A DNA stretch of 64,000 nucleotides from Phorcus lineatus (taxonomy: Eukaryota; Mollusca; Gastropoda; Trochida; Trochidae). Shown piece after piece: positions 54,925 to 64,000 of the stretch; within the stretch, counting starts at the first letter, position 1, and every line of letters starts with the position of its first letter. Under the pieces are notes generated by a model, which saw nothing but the letters and a program-made list of their open reading frames with translations, was not told the DNA's origin and did not search any database. The stretch is from contig OV121092.1 in NCBI GenBank assembly GCA_921293015.1, positions 30,449,764-30,513,763 on the forward strand. Direction: 5' to 3'. The position numbers and the translations under genes are program-made.

Positions 54925-57660
54925 TGTGAAATATGATCCTAACTATATATAACATTTATGGATCCTGTTGTTCACCTTGGCAATTTACCGCATTTGTCTG
55001 TTTCAATATGAGATTAAATAATCGATGTATAAAAATGGAGAGAAAAATGTTTCATCAGCACTATTTAGAGATAAAAATGCAAATAAATTTAAAGATCATA
55101 AGAATGTGCTTGGATATTAAAACCTTTTTTTCTCTTAAAAACATTTCTGAAACATCATTTGCATGTATATATATCTCTAGTTGACGTGTATAGCAGGTCG
55201 GTTGTCACTTCGTAACACTTCCACGGTCTTAATGGAATATCCCTAACGGGACATAGAGTATGTTTCACAAATGATTTATGTAGCTTTCGAAAGAGCTAGA
55301 ATACCTTATTTCCCGAGTATAGTTCAAATAGCCTCCCTAAACTTGCTTCTTCATCTCAAATATCGAAATATTATGATATTTTCTTTCCTACAATGACAAT
55401 AGAAAATCAGCCATATAAATGTTTAGAAGTGGAAATATATGTCCCATCTACATAAACATTTGTTAAATGATACACACAACACACCATGTCATATTTGTCT
55501 TGGTGACTGCTGTAAATAAGTTTCAAATTTACTTTGATTCATTGACGTGCACCATTGTTCCGTTTTCGATCACACATCACAAGCCTCAATCTGTTTTCCC
55601 GTACATAAAATCATTAAGATTGTATATTTTCAGAAAAAAGTTTGATATAATTCACTCCAACAACATACTTTGTGTTCCTTATTTTCTTATTTTTCGAGGA
55701 AAATCAATTAGAAGTTCAGTGAGTAGTATATTTTTTGGCAAGTCTATCTAGCGTATCTAGTTCAGTCCCCGACATTAAAGTACATTTATCGAAGTGCCTA
55801 AATACAAAGAAGCCAAGTTACCATCTTCATTTACCAATGATGAAAAATAGATGTTATTTCTTTCGTACAGCCCTCGGAATCAAGAGAGTTGTGACGATAT
55901 CCTAGCATAGGGCACATTGTGATATGTTGTCCGTATCGTGATTTGTATCGTTGACTTTAAATAGTTTATTTCGATTTAAGAGATATTATTGTGCTTATCG
56001 TATTGTGAAACATCTGTATCCTGAAAACTTGAGCCGAAGTCAATAAGGAATCCGTAATAGTCGGTTCTATATATAATAGATATATTATGATATTATATCT
56101 AATATTTCTATAGTTCAAGAGAAAGGGCACACGAGTGCCTTAAGGGCTTGATGAGTTTTAGTTTTTAAACGAAAGGCTGTTTGAAATATTTTAGGGCTGT
56201 TAGCCTCTTACTTTGGCTTGTTGATATATGAGCGATATTGTAATTATGTATCTACAATATAATTGTTTGGAGACAAAATTCGAGAGAATGTGTCCATTTG
56301 CTCTTTCTGTTTCTGGTGTACATTTGAAACATATCGGTTTTCTGATTAAATTTTATCGTAATTGCCAAAACGAATAATTCTCCCGTAACCGTGAAAATTC
56401 CCGTTATCAATATGATTGGTAAGATTTTGAAGACGATATGAACAATGCACTGATGGCCTTTGACCTATGACATCATCAGATTGCTAACGGGAAGTTTCTG
56501 AAATGAAAATTTCCTTTAAAATGTTGAATTCTGAAGGGGATATTAGAAAATTGCGGTCTGATACTTCAACGTTATTATTAGTAATTCAACAACCTACGCT
56601 TCAAGTTTATTTCAAAGTTCTAACAAGTTTTCTGGAAATTCTCGTCGACAAAAATGTAAATTAAAAATTATATATTTCATATTGCATATTCAGAGGTTAA
56701 TCCATATTAAAGATTACCAGCTCGCAATACCTTTCAAGTAAAAACCTAGTTCAACAATAAAAGACGTATGAAATTGATTTGAATCAAAATATCCCCAAAT
56801 TTTAAAGTCACTTGAAATTTGAGGGGTATTTCCTTCAATTCCAAAAGGTTCTAGACTGAGAGATATGCCGATGCAGTTTCATTCCTATTATACAAAATGC
56901 AGTCTATAAACTTGTTTAAAGCAATGAAATAAAACAAAATATTTTATCACATTCCAAATAATTGGTATTGGTAGAAAGTAAACCCAAGAACCAATGCCAA
57001 CTTCTAAATGCCTTTGAAGAATTTTAAACCCAAGAATATGAAATATTTCATATATATGTCTTAACGATAAGTTATAATTTTGTGCATTTCTTTTTTTTAT
57101 GTAAGTATGCTCAAACGATTATTAAGATTTGTCATAATCACGCTAATAACGTTGTAATCCTCCATGACTTTCTCATAAGAAAGTAACCCTGTACTTATTA
57201 TATTTTCTTTCTTTTTGCAAGTATCACTCAATTCGTAGGAAATATAAGTTGAAATTCGAGTTTTTCATAATATTTCTTCATTATCCATCACTTTTAGTCC
57301 TTGGTAAAATAATTTACAGCAATAAGATTTATTTATGCTTGTACGCAGTTTAGAAATGCATATACATTTAGACCTAATTTGTCGTCTCAGAAATAAATGA
57401 CATTCCGCAAATCTTAAGTTGGCCTGTTGACGGAAGTTGTTTAACTTCATGCTATCGCTGTGTCATAAAAAGGAAGTTTAAAAACGTAGTTACAAGCATA
57501 AGGAAATAGCTCGTTTGCATGGTATCCTGTTTGCCTTAACTAGGCTGATAAAACAAGATACATCGGTGGAGAATACGAACTGAATTTTAACGTCCATAGA
57601 CCATACTGGACTGGATGTAAGAGAATACACGTGTATAAATTTTTAAATGATATATAATGA
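54925..57660. other. BMI1 intron 1, AT-rich
   Basis: No supported exon; frames up to 94 codons (55,467-55,751) show no family features. Confidence 0.4.
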
Positions 57661-57663
57661 TAA

Positions 57664-57747
57664 TGTCTGTCTGTCTGTCTGTCTGTCTGTATGTCTTTCT
57701 CTGTCTGTCTGTCTCTGTCTGTCTGTCTCTGTCTGTCTGTCTGTCTC

Positions 57748-57814
<67 letters not shown>

Positions 57815-57972
57815 CTGTATGTCTCTCTCTCTCTGTCTCTCTGCCTGTCTGTATGGCTGTCTCTCTCTCACACACTCTCACTCACTCTCTCCTCTATCTC
57901 TCTCCCTTTGTCTTTGTCTGTCTTTCTGTCTCTCTCTCCAACTTCCACCTACTGTCTGTCTGTCTCTCTCTC

Positions 57973-58067
<95 letters not shown>

Positions 58068-58068
58068 T

Positions 58069-58147
<79 letters not shown>
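57664..58147. repeat. TCTG/TC microsatellite, ~485 bp
   Basis: Interleaved (TCTG)n and (TC)n runs with a few unique breaks. Three overlapping plus-strand Ser/Leu/Cys frames and Arg/Glu frames on the other strand are by-products. Confidence 0.97.
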
Positions 58148-58152
<5 letters not shown>

Positions 58153-61100
58153 ACACAATAATATTTCTTAACATCAACTTCGGTTATCTGTAAAATTGAA
58201 AAGAAACCAAATACATTTGGTGGTTGCCGATTTCCCTAAAAATTGTAATATTATACACATACACTGTAGATATACTGGCAGCAGCGGTACACGTTAGTGA
58301 GCATAGAATTATGAATTCACAAAAATAGAGATATCATTTACTTTTATAAGATTAGTTCAATTTGATCCCCGTTTGGAAATTCTAGTGTCTGATATCGGTT
58401 CATCATTTGACATTTCTCTACTGGTTAAGGCGACATAACATTTAGCGGCCCGGATTAAATCAATATTTGATCTATTTATCCGAGTGGGGTTGGTTCATCA
58501 AAAGAGAATATCAGTACCAGTAACAACTAGATTCACATTCATTGTTAGACCGTCTAACCATCAGTACCAATCAGGTGTAAATACCCTTCAAGCTCAAAGA
58601 GTTCCATTATATGTATGTTAGACCGTTAGTAGCGCCCTTTGTATGAAATCACGAGTGGAATCGAGCGCAATATTAACAACAACAACATCATCATCATCAT
58701 CATCGTAATTTTTATGTTCCCGTTAAATGATTCCAACTCCTCATAATTGTCAGGAAGTATTTAAATGCATCACCTTTACATAAATAAAAAACACAATGAT
58801 ATCTATTTTTCAATGTTAGTAAAATTTCTGACCGTAGAGCTTTAAAACATTCCAATCTCGCATATGAATATAATGATCTTGTTTGTTACGCATTCTATTC
58901 TAGATAACATGATTTGTTATTCATATATGCAGTTTCAAAGGTGTAAAATTAAAGAGCTTGTCCATTCTTATGTCGTGTGTATGTGTGTTTTAACGATATA
59001 GTATTCGAAGATAATTTTAAGTGATTCATACGTGAATCTTTTATCATTTCTATAAGTAATATCGTTGGGTACAAATGGCGTTCCCCATACTCGTCCTTCA
59101 GGCGATCATCAGTTTTTTATCACATTTAATCCATACGTTTATGTCGTTCGACATAAAGTCATACACCATGACTGAATTATGAAGGATCTTTAAATCATTA
59201 TAGAATTCTCCTTAAGCTAGTTTTTAGCTAATTTAATCGCATAATGGAATTTATCTTTACTTTATTGATTAAATATTTATTTTTGATATATGAAATAAAC
59301 AATTGCTTCGTTGATCAAAGTGCGTGGCTATCTATCACTGAATAAATATCTGACCCAAAAGACTACGTTATTCACAGGTGGAGGGCAGAATAGTATACTA
59401 GTATATTTATTTTCACCAGATCGAAAGATGTTCCTTGGCTAATACCCACTCTGCCTTCGCCGCGCCGATGCAACACTATACGTGGACATTTGAAGAAGTC
59501 TTAAAGTTTAAGAACGCTTAACCCCTGAAATAACAATTTCGCCAATAAATCTAAAGTTATATAAAATTGACATTCATTTCAATTCTTTTATTTCTGTATT
59601 TGGGACCTTAGGCCCAGGGTACCAACATTTAATAATCAGTTTTCAAATTGTTTGATGGACAACTGTACAAATGTTCAAATAATATAATATACATTTTCAC
59701 AGTTTAACATAATAAATGGTCAAGCATTGAAGAATATACTTGGGTTATCCCATATTCCAAGTGCAAGGGCACTCATGAATTTCATGGAATTGATATTAAT
59801 AATTGATACATGAATATTAAAGACGTACTAGGAACCTAATTGTTTTCTCTATATCAAGATCTCCAACCTTCTGATAGACTTGCTTAATCTTTTATCTAAT
59901 AACACGGTCTGGATGGCAGACAGTGTTAAACATATCATCACCATTCGTTGACACAAGAAATGTCATCATTGGCTGAGCTACAAAGAGATAAGATATCACG
60001 GGAAGGGCATCCCTCTTGAGCCTCACCGCCTATTGACGAAGGTACTCGTTGACCGAGTGTCAATATCAGTTACTCTGTCGACAGTGATTGATGGCAAGAC
60101 GACCCTATCACATGACAGTCACGTGACTTAGTTGTGAATGAAGTTCGTGCCCGTGAAACCGAGAAAGGAATTTAGACGAGTAAAAAACGAACTTGAATTC
60201 TGAAAGCCGGTTTTTGAAGAGCCTGATGATAGTTGTTCGGGCTTCGCGTTTAATCTTTTGAAAATCTAGAAATATTGAAACCGACATTCTAAGAGGGGGA
60301 CTTTTAGTGTCGTTTTTCAGCAAACAAGATCTCGGCATTTTACCCCGCGAGTGTAACATTTTTTCATATTAAGTAAACAACGTCGTGAAAAGAAATACTT
60401 GCGTCGCTTCCCGACAAAAAGATCTCACCTTGTCACGTGAAAAGCCTGCCCAATTAAGAATAGCTTCATTACATACCAAGAGATGTACGTTTAGAAACTA
60501 TACGGCATGCTTGAGACCAAATGAAAGGATTTGTTTTCTTTGGAATGAATTTCAGAGTTGAACTTGTGCTTGACTGCAATTTATCAAGTATATTTGGCAG
60601 TTTGTGAACGAAAATAAATAATCGACGTTATCTAAATTATTTAATTGAAATACATGCAAGTGTAAAAATATGAATAGTTCGCATGCACTGAATTTTCAAC
60701 CAAGAACATACCAGTAATAAACTTAAATGATAAACTTTGAATTTGCATTGTTTAACCTCACAGAATAATAAATTTAAGACCCAAAAGGATGGACTCAATG
60801 AGTAACTATATACTATAAAGAATAAGTTGAGGGCCAATTGCCAAGGTGTATGTAATAGTGAGTTTATTTTGAAACTTCCTTATAACGTTGGTTTAAGCCC
60901 TTGCAAAACAATCTGTAAATGGCTTGACATCAAACAGTTTTTCGCTCGCTGTCCACGTGATATTAGATGTCATATCATGATGTCATATTACTATTGGAAT
61001 GATTTTAACTCTTTTATTCAAATATGTCATGGTGATTAAAGTGAACATGATATATCGTAAGTGCACGTTTGTCGTGGCATTTGTGTCTGTCAAATCTCTT

Positions 61101-62802
61101 TACAGAAGACAGTTTCTTCTTTTATAACACGTCTTGCGTCGAATTAAATGAAATTGGATATATTTTCGTTTCTATTCAAGAACTCTGAATAGCTAAAGGA
61201 AACTAAGAAATAATGTAATCTCTACGTATCAAGCGTATATCGTATTCTATAGACATGCATTTGTACGAAAAAGATGACATGTACACAATTTCCTTTTACT
61301 AGTCATGGCTTTGTAAACCAAAAAAGTTAACTATTCCGTTTAACTTAATTCATCCAGTAAGTTCGTGGTTTTCGCGGATATTCCTCGATCCAAAGGACTT
61401 ATTTGGATGGATAAGATTACAACTAGTTTTATCTTCGTCCAATTGCGTCGAATTTCACCTGCACAGTTATGCTAGTTTAATTAACAAAACTTGACTTGAA
61501 TATCACATCGCCATAAACAACGAAAAAAATATTTCCTCTCACTCTGAAATTTAATTCATTGGAATCACATGTAGCTATAGCTTTATTTTTTCCAAACTCA
61601 TACATTGTTATACTTTTAAAAGCTTTTTACTAATGTCAGTGTACTGTTGATTCGTTAATATATAAGTATCTCTCTCATATACGAGATCTAATATTACTGA
61701 TCTAAATACGATGTCTCCGATCTTTTAAGGCCTATTTATTTTCAATTTTAGCGAACTTTCCTTATTCTATAGAGTCTACACGTCTCCGCTTCGCAAGAAT
61801 CCTTAGCCGCATGCATTTATTTCTTTCGCAAGAGAGTAAAGGTTAAAGGTCGTCCTCGTTTTTATTCACGTGCACCATGTTACGTAACTTTCCCGTTTTG
61901 AATCTATGTAGAGTCATTTCCGCAATCATAAGTCTCGCTGATTGGTTGATTTGTGATTCTATATATAGATCCAAGGAAGCTGACTAAACTGCTTCCTGCA
62001 AGAAAGCTCCAATGTTTGTTTAACACCCAGACTATATTTTCGCCCCATTATAACCTCTTGACAGTCTAGATCTGAAGTCAACCATTTCTCTGAGGCTTCT
62101 TTCTTATATTAATAACATAATCGTTTTAGAGAATCATATTTCAGAAGCTTAATGTAAGTCTACGTCAAATGTGTATCACTTCTCGGTAAAGCGGTAAAAA
62201 GAGAAAGAAATTCGCTACGAGAAAATTAACATACATGTAAAGCTTGCAATAACTCTCAGTTAGCATAGTCCGTATGTATAGTGAAGTGGTGTATACTTGT
62301 TCAGTTTCTCGTAATGATTATATTTATTCTTACGATGCAATCGGTTGCTGTTTTCCCGTGAGGTAAAAAATTACCATTAACATGTACTTTAAAAAAGAAC
62401 TTAAAGACCTATATATATTTTATTTAGTAATCTTTGAATCCATGTATCTATATATCTGTACAATTGATTGAACTAATGCATATGAAAATTTTGAAATTTA
62501 TGAAAAATAAATTATGAAAATTAGGATGGTCAATAAGTTCTTACGATGAGTGTAAACACATGAAAATACATCCTTTCGGCTAAGCAAATTATTTATTTTG
62601 ATGATTTATGATTTTAAGCGTTTATGACATCCTAATACAGTTGACCGTGACGACTAAGAAAGTCGAACATTACATGAGTAATAGCGAGGTTGTGGCAACC
62701 GACTTTTCGATGTTCTCTTTGACACTACAAACCACACTCATTTCGTTACAATTGTATGACACAATTGCTCGTATAGTAATATCTTAATTATTTTTTTTTC
62801 AG
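58148..62802. other. BMI1 intron 1, AT-rich
   Basis: A (CAT)n run lies at about 58,684-58,704. A minus-strand frame at 60,108-60,359 contains MPRSCLLK (see findings). The intron ends in a T-rich tract and CAG at 62,802. Confidence 0.5.
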
Positions 62803-62899
62803 TTTGCCGGACATGCATAGTAACATACCTGGAGACGAGCAAGTACTGTCCTATCTGCGATGTCCAGGTACACAAGACAAGACCCCTCCTCAATATCAG
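62803..62899 (+). CDS. BMI1: Polycomb RING finger (BMI1-type), second coding exon
   Basis: 97 nt encoding residues 38-70, from [20 protein letters not shown] to the [10 protein letters not shown] stretch. It supplies the remaining RING ligands C39, C42, C53 and C56, completing C-x2-C-x12-C-x-H-x2-C-x2-C-x10-C-x2-C. The acceptor is a run of T then CAG. The donor is CAG|GTAAAT. The first codon is shared with the previous exon (T|TT, Phe) and the last with the next (AG|G, Arg). The sequence from [12 protein letters not shown] onward is close to vertebrate BMI1 and PCGF2. Confidence 0.97.
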
Positions 62900-62936
62900 G
62901 TAAATATTGTAATTATTAACTCCTCTTAGGATATTA

Positions 62937-63101
62937 TAGACCAAAATTTAGTCTATAAAAAATATATATAATTGTTCCTTCATCAATAATATTTTTTTCA
63001 TTGGGCTCCTAATTTCAGTATTCAGTCAATCTAGACTTGCTATATGTGGACCTAGACTGTATTAAAGGTCCCTTAATGTACACAGTCGTGAAGCAGGACT
63101 A
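62937..63101. mobile_element. short DNA element M2, copy B, in BMI1 intron 2
   Basis: A 165-bp copy flanked by perfect 9-bp duplications AGGATATTA (62,928-62,936 and 63,102-63,110). Inserted only 37 bp past the exon 2 donor. Confidence 0.85.
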
Positions 63102-63415
63102 AGGATATTATTGCTAAAAAGATGATATCAATGAGATGATAAGGATATTTGGCTGTTTGAAGCATGTTTTCGTTAGTTTTTATATGCATCAATTGTTTTC
63201 AGAATTTGATTTTCCCAAGTTATCATGTTTGAGAGTAAATATATAAGAGTTTATGGCTTTGAGAATCATTTGGAAGATGGGGGGTTCCCCCCCATTATAA
63301 ATAAAAACACTAGAATGATATCTTATCTTTTTTGTAGATTTACCTTGATCGGTATATGATCATAATCGCGTATTATAATCTGTTATTTCATATGTATATA
63401 TGCATATATGTAAGT

Positions 63416-63715
63416 AGAGCACAGTGGTGAAGTGGTTGTCATGCTGTCCTCATACGCCGAAGGCCCGGGTTTGATTCCCGGTGGAAACACCAAACATTGA
63501 CCTGGGTCTCAAACTGTTTGTGTCCGTGGACAACACACTTAATTAACATTGAACACAGTCCACCTAGCTGATAAAGTGGGTACCCTGAAATCTGGAACCA
63601 AACGCTTCGTTGCTGATAAAGTGTAATTACTTTAGGGTAATAATTGTGAGTATCGCTTTTGGTACCCGTGAGTGTGGAAGGTACCCGTGAGTGTGGAATA
63701 TCCACTCAATATCAT
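63416..63715 (+). mobile_element. tRNA-derived SINE family S2
   Basis: The head has an A box-like TGGTGAAGTGG and a B box GGTTTGATTCC. A conserved-looking core follows (cagtccacctagctgataaa, gtgggtacc), then ggtacccgtgagtgtggaa duplicated in tandem (about 63,660-63,698) and an ATT-rich tail. Family S2 differs from S1 throughout. Confidence 0.82.
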
Positions 63716-63877
63716 TATCACGTCTTCAAGCTAAAATTATAAATCATGCAGTAAAGACTGATGAGCTGCAGAGATCATTATTCTACTTTCAGTATCGATG
63801 ATTATATCTTAAATGATGTCATTTCAGGTTAGTCATAGAATATGTTCCTATTTGTTTATGACTTTGAATACTTTTAG

Positions 63878-63933
63878 GGCGGACAAAACTCTGCAGAACC
63901 TCGTGTACAAGTTGGTCCCAGGGCTGTTTGAAG
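63878..63933 (+). CDS. BMI1: Polycomb RING finger (BMI1-type), third coding exon
   Basis: 56 nt encoding residues 71-88, ADKTLQNLVYKLVPGLFE, the conserved segment directly after the RING. In BMI1/MEL18 it is followed by a K-R-R-R-x-F segment, which must lie in the next exon outside the window. The acceptor is TTTTAG; the donor GAAG|GTTGGT is weaker than the others but in the phase expected from vertebrate BMI1. The RAWUL domain and C-terminus are not in the window. Confidence 0.93.
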
Positions 63934-64000
63934 GTTGGTGTCTTGTTTAATTAAATTCGTGTATCAGTTTCAATGTATCAGAGGATTAAGGATTAAGGAT

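Noticed and set aside
57587-58193. Long Ser/Leu/Cys and Arg/Glu frames on both strands
   Set aside because: By-products of the TC/TCTG microsatellite; three overlapping frames on one strand show there is no coding constraint.
63439-63705. 88-codon minus-strand frame in BMI1 intron 2
   Set aside because: Entirely within SINE family S2.

Overview
This is invertebrate nuclear DNA, most likely from a mollusc or another lophotrochozoan. The evidence is Pol III tRNA genes, GT-AG introns, a non-LTR retrotransposon with an animal-type reverse transcriptase, tRNA-derived SINEs, MITE-like DNA elements, many minisatellites, and three exons of an animal Polycomb RING-finger gene. The assignment below 'bilaterian invertebrate' is inference.

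Region 1 (1-17,145) is a tandem array of about 22 units of roughly 678 bp. Each unit carries tRNA-Arg(ACG) on the minus strand (copy A), tRNA-Leu(TAA) on the plus strand, and a second tRNA-Arg(ACG) on the minus strand (copy B). Units are numbered from 0 at the left edge of the window to 21. I count 62 full-length tRNA genes (41 Arg, 21 Leu), of which several carry damaging changes, plus edge and broken copies. The array continues beyond the left edge. Copy B of unit 2 is split by a 5'-truncated LINE (1,791-4,481) flanked by an 11-bp duplication of tRNA-Arg sequence. Shared variants reveal four-unit and two-unit higher-order duplications, and tRNA-Leu decays stepwise towards the right edge.

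Region 2 (17,146-46,700) is AT-rich and has no protein-coding gene that I can recognise. It holds microsatellites, three copies of a tRNA-derived SINE, several short inverted-repeat elements, degenerate tandem repeats, and a compound minisatellite (38.8-42.2 kb) of 34-37 bp units. A foldback element with a 10-bp target duplication has inserted into that minisatellite. One GC-richer stretch near 34.1-34.4 kb could be a promoter or non-coding exon.

Region 3 (46,700-64,000) is the 5' part of a PCGF2/4 (BMI1/MEL18) family gene on the plus strand. Three coding exons (46,842-46,953; 62,803-62,899; 63,878-63,933) join in phase and encode residues 1-88: a complete C3HC4 RING finger and the start of the following conserved segment. 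The gene runs off the right edge. Intron 1 is about 15.8 kb and opens with a minisatellite made from the exon/intron boundary itself, so it carries several copies of the splice-donor sequence. The rest of the intron holds a second TTAA-flanked MITE, a 240-bp degenerate tandem repeat with an insertion and its matching empty site, a 45-bp minisatellite and a large TC/TCTG microsatellite.

The most notable items are the mixed-strand tRNA array with a LINE inside one of its genes, and the duplicated splice-donor block in BMI1 intron 1.
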